Positions 1-10,361 of a DNA stretch of 23,063 bases are shown here, in pieces. The position numbers and the translations under genes were made by a program. This DNA is from Pelargonium cotyledonis (taxonomy: Eukaryota; Streptophyta; Magnoliopsida; Geraniales; Geraniaceae). The stretch lies in NCBI GenBank assembly GCA_036897625.1, contig JAYMTA010000916.1:1-23063 (forward strand), given 5' to 3'. Position 1 is the first letter of the stretch. Every line of letters begins with the position of its first letter. The notes under the pieces were generated by a model. It searched no databases. It worked only from the letters and a program-made list of their open reading frames with translations, and was not told where the DNA came from.

Positions 1-3
1 CAG

Positions 4-160
4 AAAGGGTAAATTAGTCTTTTAATTTTGCACACTAACGGAGTTAGTAACAGTTAGCCATTTGGAAAGTTGGGTGAGTTAGTTGATGTGAAAAAAAGTT
101 CAGGGTATCTGAATGATAAAGGTGTTTAGATTAGGGTATTTTTGTGAAATTACCCCTTTT
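4..160. repeat. Small inverted-ended repeat, probable MITE
   Basis: The left end reads AAAGGGTAAATTAG. The right end, read on the other strand, is AAAAGGGGTAATTTCAC, so the two form a short imperfect inverted repeat around about 150 bp. The interior has no reading frame of note. Small elements with such ends are common in plant genomes. No target duplication can be judged because the left flank is only three bases long. Confidence 0.35.
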
Positions 161-204
161 ATTTTTGATGCATTGATGACAAATATGCCTAAGATCTTTC
201 TTTT

Positions 205-840
205 TGTTTAGAAAAATAATACAAATATTATTAACGAAACATCATAAAAAGTTGCAACCAAGACCACCTGTAATTTTATAGACCAGGCAAAGACCTAGAG
301 ACTCGACAAAAACCGACACACTACATCGTTAATCAACAACCCCAAAAGTCTAGAACAAACAGAAATCAAGGTCACCCAAAACCTTCCAAGATAGCAAATC
401 ATCTCGGGTCTTAACACGAGACCCGAGAAGGCTATCCCAGACTTCACTATCCGTATCGGACCGTGAATCATCATAGCCACCAGTTCCAACAAGAGAAGAC
501 ATACTTCCAACGAGAGAAGACATTCTTAAACTTCCAAAAAAAAAACGCTACAAACAAACTTCCAACAAGGAAAGACAGATCACTAAAGAAACAAACTAAA
601 AAACTAAAGAACTACCGGTACGGCCCAAATTTGAACTGAAGACGACGCTTTGCTTGGACTCTAGCATCTCTTGGCGATACCAAAAGCGAAGCTCCGGCGG
701 CCAAGATGCCAGAGGCGGCTGCAACTGTGCTCAAGCCCTAGCAGAGAAATAGAGAGGCAACACTATGGCAGAGAGAGACGCCTCTCTTTTTCTAAAAACC
801 CTAGTAGTTGGTATCTCTCTTTAAAATTATGGATCTTGCT
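205..840 (-). mobile_element. LINE-like retroposon remnant between 15-bp direct repeats
   Basis: An identical 15-mer, TAAGATCTTTCTTTT, lies at 190-204 and again at 841-855, as expected of a retroposition target duplication. Read on the minus strand, the insert starts with a leader-like stretch containing CTAGGGTTTTTAG, has a short open frame (350-523), and ends in an AT-rich segment with a short A run next to the duplication. That fits a LINE-type element that kept its 5' part and 3' tail but has no reverse transcriptase or endonuclease. The absence of a long poly(A) tract is a weakness. It could also be a retroposed transcript of another kind. Confidence 0.45.
350..523 (-). CDS. 57-aa open frame inside the LINE-like remnant
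   Basis: The frame starts with two near-identical heptads, MSSLVGS then MSSLVGT, continues through an acidic stretch (GYDDSRSDTDSEVWDSLLG), and stops at a TAG. The heptad repeat is also visible in the DNA, so it is a local duplication. I do not recognise the product. Its place near the 5' end of the presumed element suggests the start of an ORF1-like gene, but no RNA-binding motif is present. It is probably not a functional host gene. Confidence 0.25.
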   Translation of the reverse strand: MSSLVGSMSSLVGTGGYDDSRSDTDSEVWDSLLGSRVKTRDDLLSWKVLGDLDFCLF

Positions 841-855
841 TAAGATCTTTCTTTT

Positions 856-1805
856 ACATTTGAATCCCATCACTTTTCATGAAGGATAATTCTTTTTCAA
901 TCAAATTGTGCCACTACAAATTTAAAAAAAAATGTTAGAATCTACCTTGCTTCTATACTATACTAATTTATTGGTGGCTAACCATTAAAATTAGGTTGAA
1001 TGATCCAAGAAACATGACACTCATGTTTCTATGACGTTTTAAATAGCATCTATTAAAACTGCAACAGTTTATAACACGTTGTCTCAACGATACAAGAATA
1101 AATGTACAACAATAACTAAATTATTCTTCTTTTTTTTTGGAAAAAATAATATCAAAACACCCATTATGTGATGGAAGGAATAATTAATTTTGGTATGTGA
1201 ATTTATTGGCATTTTGCATTTATGCTTGGTACCTTATGATTCCTACAAATAGGGCTCCCAAGTGCCAAGCTAAGGTCATTTTTCATGTGGGGATGAAAAT
1301 TCAAATTCCCCACAAACCCACCTTTATTTTACTTGTACTTTTTTATTTTGTGACTGTTGAGATTGACATCAATGTGAGGCAATAGTGTAGAGTCAAGAAT
1401 CACATTCCCATGGATCACATAGAAACTAGGAATCCAAATCCAAGTATCCAAAGAGCCCATTGTGAGAATTGGAATTTCTCATTTGGTTTATTCTTGTTTA
1501 TAAGGTGTTTATGTCATCAATTTGAGAACATGTGGAAACATCTCATTTTCTAGATTGTGTGTGATTGATAACCTCATTATTGCTTATGTAAAACATACAA
1601 GCATATATTTCACATTTGATGCTCCCAAGTTGGATACAGATGTTGGGCAGTTGAGATGAAGTAATATGCATGCATTACCCAAAAATTGTTCCTTTGATCT
1701 ATTTTTAAGTGAAATCTTAGTAAATTAAAACAAATTTAACACTTACATTTATCAGTAAATGTTATTAGTAATGTGTCATGCCATGTTAATTGACACATTA
1801 TTTAA
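856..1805. other. Intergenic, nothing recognised
   Basis: This is AT-rich sequence with only chance short frames. I see no RNA gene, conserved coding pattern or clear repeat boundary. Confidence 0.5.
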
Positions 1806-1807
1806 TA

Positions 1808-2060
1808 CTCCCTTCGACCCAAAATGAGTGTTTTGTTTTTATTTTTTTTTGCAAAAATTAAAAATTACTAGATAATTTAGTATGTTTTCAATATTACTCA
1901 CTTTTCTACCTACACCCTATGTGCAGATCTACCAATGTGCATAAGTGATAAGGGTAATATGAGAAAAACAATAATATAATAACCTAAAAATAGAAACAAT
2001 ACACTTATTTTGAGACAAAAAAATTAAACAAATAGAATAATCATTTTGAGACGGATGAGG
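1808..2060. mobile_element. Stowaway-type MITE (Tc1/mariner-related)
   Basis: The left end reads CTCCCTTCGACCCAAAATGA. The right end, read on the other strand, is CCTCATCCGTCTCAAAATGA. Both match the well-known Stowaway terminus CTCCCTCCGTCCCAAAATGA. The element is 253 bp and is flanked by TA at 1806-1807 and 2061-2062, the expected TA target duplication. It is AT-rich inside and has no coding capacity. Confidence 0.88.
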
Positions 2061-2520
2061 TATTTTATTATAAAAATAAAGCACACAAACTCATATATTC
2101 AAGAAAAAGGCAAGACAAATGAAATTTCAATGTTCAATTGAACATGAGTGCCCACACAACACCCACATCGCTATGATTTTATCTTAAACTAGATTCACAA
2201 TTTGATGTGATAGATTGAAATTAAATATTCTAAAGATGGAGTAAATGATTTACAAGAAAATAAAATATTCTATAATTTAATTGTGACCATATTCAAAGGA
2301 TAAATCTACCTGTTATTTCAATCCATAACAATAACAATAAATAATAAGATAGCTCCGTTCTTCAGTTGTAGATTATTTGATTTGACTATAATAATCATGT
2401 CACGTGGTTGCCCAGTTTAGGTGCGAACTGAATTTGATCTAAATTAGTTGATAAACAAAAATTATAGACAATAAGACAAATTATTCAGTCTAATCTAATT
2501 TTGGAACAGGCTCGAAACGA

Positions 2521-2749
2521 TAGAACTGGCACTTCCAACCCAAACCTAATCCAACTCAAAGTTGGTCGGGTCAGTTTAGAGTTGGGTTCATAATATAAAA
2601 TTTCAGCTTGGATAAACCCGCAGAATTCAATGTATTTTATGCCTAAAGCCTAAAACAGGACAACAGTCGATCAACCCGAAACTCCGAAACTCTTTTAGGG
2701 TCGGGTTCAGGATCAACAACCCGAACCAACCCTAAATTTGCCAGCTCTA
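2521..2749. repeat. Short-TIR repeat family, copy A
   Basis: The ends are TAGAACTGGCA on the left and TGCCAGCTCTA on the right, an inverted repeat around about 229 bp. The interior is rich in CGGGT and AACCC words. A block near 2630-2650 (GTATTTTATGCCTAAAGC) matches the reverse complement of a block near 7568-7585 in copy B, so the two are homologous in opposite orientation. The 9-bp flanks of this copy do not match each other, unlike copies B, C and D. It has no coding capacity. Confidence 0.6.
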
Positions 2750-3577
2750 CCCATGGATACCCAAAATGCGATATGCATTTTTACAAGTTCAAGTTCCATA
2801 AAATAAACTGACAAATTTTAGGCCCACATGTTACATGTAAAACATCAACCTCACTTCATTTTCAGGACATGTTTGGGCTAGATCTGCCATCCCGAACCCA
2901 ATTCAGAACCCGAACTCTACCCCAATTATGTCCCTTAATTCATGAGGTGCCTAACTTACACCGCTAAAATCCATTTCTCATACCAACCTCCATTGACTAA
3001 TAAAGAAATTAGCCCCACAAGCCTCTTTTGGGAGAGATAAAGATGGGTTAATTTAAAAGACTAAATTGAAGACAACACAATTACCAATTCTAGAGATTCC
3101 AAATGGTCCCAAAGAAAATAGTGGCCTCGCAATTCGGGTTGTCTCATAAAACCCAAGTGTTTGCAACATATTATAGTCCTATCCTTCTCATTGATTGACA
3201 AGACACGTTAGAACCGACAAGATATCGTCTGATAAAACACATTCGTCTAATGGCTTAACCCATTTCATATGAGAATTGTTTGGGTTGTAGTATACACTAG
3301 TAAAGATTTTATCATAAAAGTTATTCACCAATCTACAAGACGTGATATTTGGAAATATATCTAATAACCTAAGTTTGATCTCCCCTAACATTTCAGATTT
3401 CAACCTAAGAAGTGAACTGCTTGGAAGTTGAAACAAAATACCTAATTACACTTGAGGGCAGATATGGAAGAAGAGTTCGGGTTATTTATACCATATACAG
3501 CTACTGTAATGCCACTAATCTCGGCCAAGCATCATTACTTTTTGTTCTGCAATGAAAATAGAAAGAACAGTTTGGAG
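2750..3577. other. 3' flank of the 83-aa gene; nothing else recognised
   Basis: This stretch lies downstream of the minus-strand gene ending at 3578 and probably holds its 3' UTR. An 82-codon minus-strand frame at 3188-3436 resembles nothing I know and has no convincing exon boundaries. No terminal repeats are visible. Confidence 0.4.
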
Positions 3578-5450
3578 TTAATATCTATACATATATATCA
3601 TATATAGGAACGCAAGACTTTGACTTGAATGATAATGTTGGACCTCAAATTTTTTGAAGTGATCCTTCAGACCCTCCTTATTCTTTGTAGCTGTACGTAA
3701 AAATAGTTGTACAATCATATCACTGGAATAGATATTTGGTGCAGATACAAAATTGAAGCAATGCACGAGAAAAGAAGCATACCCAAACTTGTTATATCTT
3801 CAATTCTCTTTGAGGTCCTCACAGCAAATCTCTGGAATGCATGGCTAAGAAGAGAATAATATATGGAAGTCAAAACATCTTTGAGTACTACTAGGTATGT
3901 CTTTTAAAAGCACACACACAAAAAAAACACCTTAATGGCGTTAGCAAACAAATTGTAACTGGAACAAACATTGATCATTTCAAGGAACCCTCCACAAGCC
4001 CTCACTCTAATCTATTAAATAACAGCCAAATAGTCACAGCGTAATGGAGTCATTTGCACTTACAAAGCTAGATCGATCAATGATTCAACTATGGTTATAT
4101 GATATCTCAACATAAAATTGCCAAGAAAGCCCCAAGCTACTTGGTTGTTAATGGCTGCGAACTTGCGATTATTGCCACCACAATCAAGTAAACATAGACA
4201 GTGGAGCAATGATTTAAGAAACCAAGTCAGATAGAGCATTCATACTCAAGCAAAACCCATTAATCATGGAGAGTATCTAAGTGTATAACTTCCTATAATT
4301 GCTACAATGAGTTCAAATTTCTTTGAAGAACTGTTGTGTATACATATTCCTCATAGTTAAACCGGCTTTAACTATGACAAAACCATTACAGGCTTAGGCT
4401 GGTGAAGTGCCCTCATAAGAATAATACTACTCTGTAGATCCCAAAATGACGGTCCACTTTATACTTTTGATTAGCTGGCTATGCATGGAATCCCAACAAT
4501 ATTCCTAACGTAAATTAGAACCCATTGAATTTGTTACAACAAGAACACGAGAGGGTATAAGCGGGAAGCCCAATCCTACCTAACCTATCTTTAATTTTCA
4601 ATTTTTTTTGAAAAGTTTGTTTTGGGGTGGAAGGGGCAAAAGTTTATAACGAGGAATAATCATTACAAGCCTACAAAGAGTCATCATAGTCAATTTCCAA
4701 TAACAAAAGAAATTAACAAACAGTCAATCATCCCCACAATCATCACGCCAACGAAGAGTCATCAACAACCTCTCGCAATCAGGTAGTAACAAAAGATCAT
4801 TGGGACTGTGTGAAGCCTTAACACATTCAAATATCTATTTCAGATAACTTTGAAAGTTCAATACACACGTTTTCAACAATGGTCATAGAAACACGCAGAG
4901 AGAACAACAAAGTTAATCAAACAATTAATACGACATCACAGCGACCAACTACCTTAATCAAATAAACCAACTCACACAAAATTGACAAATATCAATGTCA
5001 ACATCATGACATTGCTTCCCATAATTTCAACTATACATGATCAATCAATGACAGATCATTACCAGCAACCTAATAAAGAAGCTTAATCCATTAAATTCAG
5101 ATTCAATAATTTTTTGCTTATGTCCAATAAGCCTAAAACAACAAACAAAATAAAGTTACGCAACAATGTATCAACCTCACAAAATCTGCAGCACATAACA
5201 AATGTTTCTACTGCAGATTATTAAAAATTGTAAGGTCTGACATTGCTATTGCTTCAATGGAACGAACCGAAGAGGAACAAATCAATCCCAACGGCCAGAT
5301 TAAGAAGCCCCCATCAAACAACCAACATTAACCTAAAAACGAAGCTCGAGCAACAAAGAAGAGCAATGGCTACCTGTTGGCGAGAGCATTAACGACAGCT
5401 TCGTTAATGACGTACTGGAAGGCTCTGTGAAGGATATTTCCACCCGCCAT
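3578..5450 (-). CDS. Small conserved plant protein, 83 aa, three coding exons
   Basis: Coding exons on the minus strand are 5450-5374, 3844-3783 and 3690-3578. All junctions are GT-AG and the phases agree, giving 84 codons including the stop. The protein begins MAGGNILHRAFQYVINEAVV, continues through a basic core, FQRFAVRTSKRIEDI, at about residues 29-43, and then a Lys-rich helix-like stretch. The first intron is 1529 nt. I recall short plant proteins of unknown function with this MAGG start and FQRFAVRTSK core. The end, after about residue 60 (KKFE), becomes hydrophobic and Tyr-rich and may be lineage-specific, or the true last exon may have been missed. Upstream lie a leader intron, a TATA box and TGGGCY boxes. 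A mitochondrial location is only a guess from those boxes and the basic amphipathic sequence. Confidence 0.72.
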
Positions 5451-5469
5451 TTTCGATTTTGGTTAGCTC

Positions 5470-5583
5470 TAAGCTCGTAATCAGAGAAAACAGAACCAGA
5501 ATAAGGAACGATCAATCACATTACACAAAGATTGATCCAAAAAAACCCTAATCTGATCACAGATTCGAATTGAGAAATGTTAC
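5470..5583 (-). other. Leader intron of the 83-aa gene
   Basis: On the minus strand a CAG|GTAACA donor at 5584/5583 is followed by a T-rich stretch and a TTAG acceptor near 5470-5467, just before the ATG at 5450. This is a typical plant 5'-UTR intron of about 115 nt. The exact acceptor is uncertain between two AGs two bases apart. The untranslated first exon would run from roughly 5640 to 5584. Confidence 0.5.
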
Positions 5584-5667
5584 CTGATCGCAAGCTGATC
5601 GAAAACCCTAGCTTCTCGAACTCGCTGGTAACGTGAATCGACAAATCAAGAAGCTAGTTCGGTTCTT

Positions 5668-5675
5668 ATTTATAA
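5668..5675 (-). promoter_or_regulatory. TATA box of the 83-aa gene
   Basis: The minus strand reads TATAAATA, about 30 bp upstream of a plausible transcription start near 5640 and just ahead of the untranslated first exon. Confidence 0.6.
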
Positions 5676-5713
5676 CCGTGTAACGGCTCTTTACTCGCGG
5701 CACGGATTCGGAT

Positions 5714-5793
5714 TGGGCCTTTGTAGAATTTGGGCCGATATATTTGTTGTACTAATGGGCTTCTAATTTTTATGGGCCTTTGTGTAATGGGCT
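5714..5793. promoter_or_regulatory. Cluster of five TGGGCY (site II, TCP-type) boxes
   Basis: TGGGCC occurs at 5714, 5731 and 5773, and TGGGCT at 5756 and 5788, all within 80 bp directly upstream of the TATA box. Site II elements bind TCP factors and are enriched in promoters of plant genes for ribosomes, mitochondrial respiration and organelle function. They suggest housekeeping, growth-linked expression of the 83-aa gene. The neighbouring TBL gene ends only about 180 bp further away. Confidence 0.6.
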
Positions 5794-5973
5794 TTTATGC
5801 AATTTCCGACCCGAACTATCAAAGAAATAAAAAAAAACTCAAGTTGACCTTGCATGAAACTCGAATTGTTAACTCTAAATAACACTAACCAATCCAAAAT
5901 TGAACACCTTTTTCATTCAATTTCTTTTGTACACCCAAATTTGTTTTCATTGAATTGAAGAAAGCTACAAATG

Positions 5974-8900
5974 TTACAAATGTGCATAAAATATTTGGTT
6001 CCAAGTATCCGGAACTCCCGGCAAGCACCAATGTATGCAATCCGAGTTGTGCAATGGCTCGGCCTTTTGCTCATCTGTTAACAATTTGCCACCCGTTTCC
6101 GTGTAAACTGATGTGTGCGCATCGATCCGAGCTTCGGAGATTTGCGTTATGTTGAGGATCGTTATAGGGTATTTCATTTTCTTCACCACGTCCACCACCA
6201 CTTGCATGATCCCTTTGTTCGCACCGGTTCCCCAAAATTTCTTCTTCGCGGGTCTTGTCTCGTTGAAGCATCTTGTGCCGTTTGGATTGTTCCAATCCGC
6301 ACTTCTGAAGAGAACAGATTAAATGGTTAGTGTTACAAGAAATGTACCATTTTATATATATAATGACACTGAATGTGATCAACCCGTATGAGGTTTGGAT
6401 TGTCCAAATTTTAATTTAAGTTTTAATTCCACACGTAAAATGTTCAAATATGTCCAATCTGGCTCGAAATTCTCTCAAAGTAAATTTATCTAATTCAAAA
6501 ATTGATCAATTCTATTTTATGTGGTTGAGAGATTGACCTCATGTGTGTCGGGGACATGGTCGTGAAGAAAACACGAGTCTTGTTGGGATTAATCGTTGAG
6601 TCGACCCAGTTGGCCCAAGTCTTCAATCCAACTCTATAAGCAACTTGTGTATCCAATTCTTCATACCCTTGTTCTCCATTTGCAAATGAACCCCATCTGA
6701 AATTAACAAATTAATTTATTTATACATTTCAAAAAATATTGTCAATAATCTTTTAATTGATTAACAAAGCCTAAATTTTCATAATTCAAATGAAATACTT
6801 ACAATGATTTGGTTTTCAAACCACTCATCCACCAAACATAAGAGTTGAAAACAAGAAAATCCACTCCAATCCAGTGCTTGGCATGCTTTGAAACTGAGTC
6901 CACTCTCAATATTCTTTCCTTTGAATTTGCTATAATATTGAGGTCTGAATTTGATTCCACAATAAATGGAGCCCAATAAAATTCAATTGTAGCATTATAT
7001 TCCTGAGAAATAAAAATAAAATTTTTTTTTTAAACAAAATCATGAGTATTGGAAAGTTGTTCATAACTTCAAATATACATTTCAATGGAAGAGAAAATGT
7101 GAAAGCATGTTGGATATCATATTGTTGTTGTTGTGATGACAAAAACATCTCAACAACCGTTTGTTGAGTTCCAACATTGCAATGGAGTAGAGTCGACAAT
7201 ATGAATCAAAACTCTAGGACAATCGACATACGATTAATAACACATTTTTGTGTTTGTGCAGCATAAAATATGTCCAATCAATTTCTTAGCCAAGTGTAAG
7301 AGTCTACACATTTCACAACTAAATCTCGAATCCAATCCAAAACTGGAAACTACCGACCTTTGCATCGAGTTCAAATTTGACATTTTCAGATGAACTAGAA
7401 AAAATTTCAACCAAAATCTGAATAGTCAATTCAACTGTGAAGACACATAAATAATTTTATATTATCATTTGAATAGTTGGAACTAGAGCTGACAAAAGGG
7501 TTTGAGTTTTTGAACCCTAATAGATCCCGAAGGAGTTTCAGATGGATCAGGTTAGGGCTGTGCTTTAGGTATAAAATACACTAAATTTCGAGTCATCCTG
7601 ACCAACCCAAAATGTACATGATGAATCTGACCTGACCAACTTCAGGTTGAGTTGTGATCGAGTGTCGGGTACCCACAAATTCGGGTCCAAATTGTCAGTT
7701 CTAATTGAAACGGTTCACTCAATTAATACTAGTATTCAAATATTTGCTTAAACACAATAACATGACAATTATAGTTTATAGTACAATACCTTAGCTTTGA
7801 AGACAGATAGAGAACGACCTCGTTTCATGGACTTCTTGTCTTGTGGTATAATCCATTCAACCATGCACACCAAAGATTGCCATTGCCCTCTCTGCAGTGA
7901 ATCTCCTACAAACATCAACCTCTTTCCCCTTATTTTTCTTAATAAAATCTCTGCATCAAACCTACAAATACATAGAAACCATGATGTTACAAACCATAAA
8001 TCTTGAAATGGTGACTAAAATTTCACGTCAGAAAAATATGAAACGAATAAAATCGTAAAACTTTACTCACATAGTTGATGTTTTATTAGCGAAAGTTCAA
8101 GTCATTACATTCAGTATTGAATTTTATCATGGTAATTGAAGTTTTGATCATGGCCTTCACATGAGGGTGTGACCCATTTATTTTACCTTCCCATAGTCTC
8201 CGATCCACTTGTAGATGGACGTGTCTGCAGTGGCTCACCCGCGAAGAAAATAACTACACGTGAAGGGGATTCAAAAGACCCAAATTGTGCACGCCCGTGA
8301 CAAGCACATCGATAGAAGAAGAAGAAGAAAACGTGAGGTTCGCATTGATTTTGAAAATCCCGATTTTACATGTTGCAAGTCAATCGATAAAAAAATGCGA
8401 AACTCGCAAGTGAAAGATCTAGGAATTGTTGAATCAAATCCTACTAAGCTTTCATGCACATGCAATTATAATACCAACCTTGGCAAGGTACAATCTTCCG
8501 GCTGCCATTCCCAGTGCCGGTAATCGGAATCCGGCCGGCCGTTCTTGACGCAAGAAACTTGCCGGTCAAGATACGGGCAGGTTCTGTCGGAGTACAATGG
8601 TTTTATTGAGCTGTTGAAAACCCATTTCCCATTTACAACATTGCACTCCTCTGGATCGAAATCGAACCTATCATCTATCACATCAGAACCATAATTTTCT
8701 TCTATTTTTTCACCTGTTTCACAATAACAACAAATTTATAGAGTAAATGATCATAACATTCGAAAGAATATCTCAATAGAAAAATAATAATTATAATTAA
8801 GTTATATATACAAATTTTTCCGACCCATGCATTAAAAATCGTGTAAAGAACCAATTCAACTAAAAACTTAATATGACATCAGAGCGTTGGTGACGTGTTA

Positions 8901-9189
8901 GAATATAAACTAATATTGAACCTTCAACTTTCATATTAAACTTTTGGGTTGATGTTCTATACATATCCGACTGAAGCATAAAGTACATGTCAAACAACCG
9001 CTACGAGAAAAACGAAAACTTACTAGATTTTGCAAGGGCGTTTCCCTTCGAGCAAGACGAGAGCTTGAAAATGGAGCTTGACGAAAGAAAACTAATTCTC
9101 TCGGTGTACAAGAGCGCGACGAAAGCGAATGTGAACAAAACAATAGTGATAACATAAACGGGTAGCTTGATCCCTCTGTAGGTAATCAT
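5974..9189 (-). CDS. Trichome birefringence-like protein, putative xylan O-acetyltransferase
   Basis: Six exons on the minus strand (9189-9024, 8713-8479, 7961-7790, 7002-6803, 6696-6538, 6304-5974) join in phase with GT-AG junctions to give 420 aa. Residues 9-28 form one membrane span after Arg5 and Lys8, as in type II Golgi proteins. The TBL domain (about 75-130) has the CNVVNGKWVF start and the Trp- and Cys-rich HWEWQPEDC block. The DUF231/PC-esterase domain has the catalytic GDS (Ser155) and the C-terminal DCIHWC block with the DxxH pair Asp399 and His402. Family members move acetyl groups onto wall polysaccharides. This sequence resembles the TBL3/TBL28-31 and ESK1/TBL29 group, which acetylates xylan for secondary walls; the exact orthologue is not certain. 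I chose the ATG at 9189 because an in-frame ATG at 9246 would add a Phe-rich stretch and lie almost on the presumed transcription start. No lesion is visible. Confidence 0.92.
7494..7702. repeat. Short-TIR repeat family, copy B, in TBL intron 3
   Basis: The ends are TAGAGCTGAC on the left and GTCAGTTCT on the right. The flanking 9-mers AGTTGGAAC (7485-7493) and AATTGAAAC (7703-7711) agree at seven of nine positions, consistent with an old 9-bp target duplication. The interior shares a block with copy A in the opposite orientation. It lies wholly within the 787-nt intron between TBL exons 3 and 4 and should be spliced out. Confidence 0.6.
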
Positions 9190-9285
9190 CTTGGCCGAAG
9201 AAAAGAAGAAGACGAAGACGAAGAAAAAGAATGAATGAGAATTCACGAAACTCTTTGAACAACTAAATTATGTAAACAAAAGGTG

Positions 9286-9293
9286 GATATAAA
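9286..9293 (-). promoter_or_regulatory. Possible TATA box of the TBL gene
   Basis: The minus strand reads CTTTATATC here. A start about 30 bp downstream, near 9255, would give a leader of about 65 nt to the ATG at 9189. Confidence 0.35.
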
Positions 9294-9299
9294 GAGAGA

Positions 9300-10180
9300 A
9301 TTAGGTCTCAACAAAAGGGTGTGGACATTGCAAATTGCAATATAGCTAACTAGGGTTTTGTTTAGTTTGATATATTTTATGGGTAGGTTTGTTGAGTAGG
9401 AGTAAAGCTAAAGCAAAAGCCAAACTAGTTATGGCTGTGATTTTTCATTTTAAAAAAGAAAGTGTGCAACAAAATTAGAGGTTGGAGTGGTATAAGTTGG
9501 AGGGTTAACATCTAGGTCTCAACATTTCTGTATGATATAGACAGTAGTAGAAAGCGCCTCATTCAAATTACATATCATATATCTGTGTCCAACTAAAATG
9601 AACGAGAATGTGATTGAAGTCGAATTTTAAGTTTTATGTGTAAAATAAGTTTTCTAATTGTAAAATCCAAAAAATAATCAAAACTTATTTGTATAACTCA
9701 GAAATAAAATATAGACCAAATTTAAAATTCTTGGAAATACGAGTTTTGAATAGTGTGATTAAATATTAACAACTTTAGTGTTGTTAGTTTGGTGAGAACT
9801 CTCACTCATGGCTTCTATTATCATAACTCTCATGTATTGTTTCTATTTGACTTCTACTAGTTATGTGACATTTGATGAAAACATTTGTGGAACTCATGTT
9901 CACTAATATATTCATTAAAATTGGCTAAAAGTTAGATCCTTTGAAGTCAATATATAAAAGACATGAAAATACTAAATCACTGAGAGTGACGCATTGACAA
10001 TATGGTTGCATGAATGAGAAAAACGTTTGTATTTGATCCATGCTCAACATACTCTTGGAGAGAATGATGAACTTTAACTGTGGCTTACCCTTAAAATGAT
10101 TTAAAAGTGTTAACCGAGAGTTTGTGGCCGCTCAGGAATCTCATGGTATAAAGCGAGAAAAAATATATGCTAAATTGAGT
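9300..10180. other. Divergent intergenic region between TBL and GRXS16
   Basis: This AT-rich sequence separates two genes transcribed away from each other and presumably carries both promoters. I see no open frame of note and no repeat boundary. Confidence 0.5.
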
Positions 10181-10190
10181 TAATCCCTAT

Positions 10191-10247
10191 TGGGCTTGGG
10201 TCAGAAGCCCAATCGAGTTAGGTCCATTCAAAAGGCCCAAAGGCCCA
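10191..10247. promoter_or_regulatory. Site II (TGGGCY/RGCCCA) cluster upstream of GRXS16
   Basis: TGGGCT lies at 10191, AGCCCA at 10206, and GGCCCA at 10234 and 10242, all 115-170 bp before the GRXS16 ATG. The motif is the same as in the promoter of the 83-aa gene and again fits a gene encoding an organelle protein. A CT-rich leader segment follows at about 10347-10361, with no obvious TATA box. Confidence 0.5.
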
Positions 10248-10361
10248 GCTCATTAAACTTTTGTTAATTACATTTGGACCCCAAATTTATGTTCCTTTTC
10301 CAATTTCCGGCCAAAAAACAATCCGAAACCTCACCAGAACTGAACTCTCTCTCTCTCTCCA

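Noticed and set aside
3188-3436. 82-codon minus-strand frame downstream of the 83-aa gene
   Set aside because: No recognisable motif and no supporting splice sites. It is compatible with chance in a 3' flank, and I could not join it in phase to the upstream exons.
4431-4470. Stowaway-like word TACTCTGTAGATCCCAAAATGA in the first intron of the 83-aa gene
   Set aside because: It resembles a MITE terminus but no partner end or TA duplication was found nearby, so an element cannot be claimed.
8260-8523. 87-codon plus-strand frame within the TBL gene
   Set aside because: It lies antisense to a well-supported TBL exon and intron and has no family features.
9189-9246. Upstream in-frame ATG of the TBL gene adding 19 residues
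   Set aside because: The added residues are mostly Phe, and the ATG would lie about 10 nt from the likely transcription start. The ATG at 9189 gives the usual basic residues followed by a membrane anchor.
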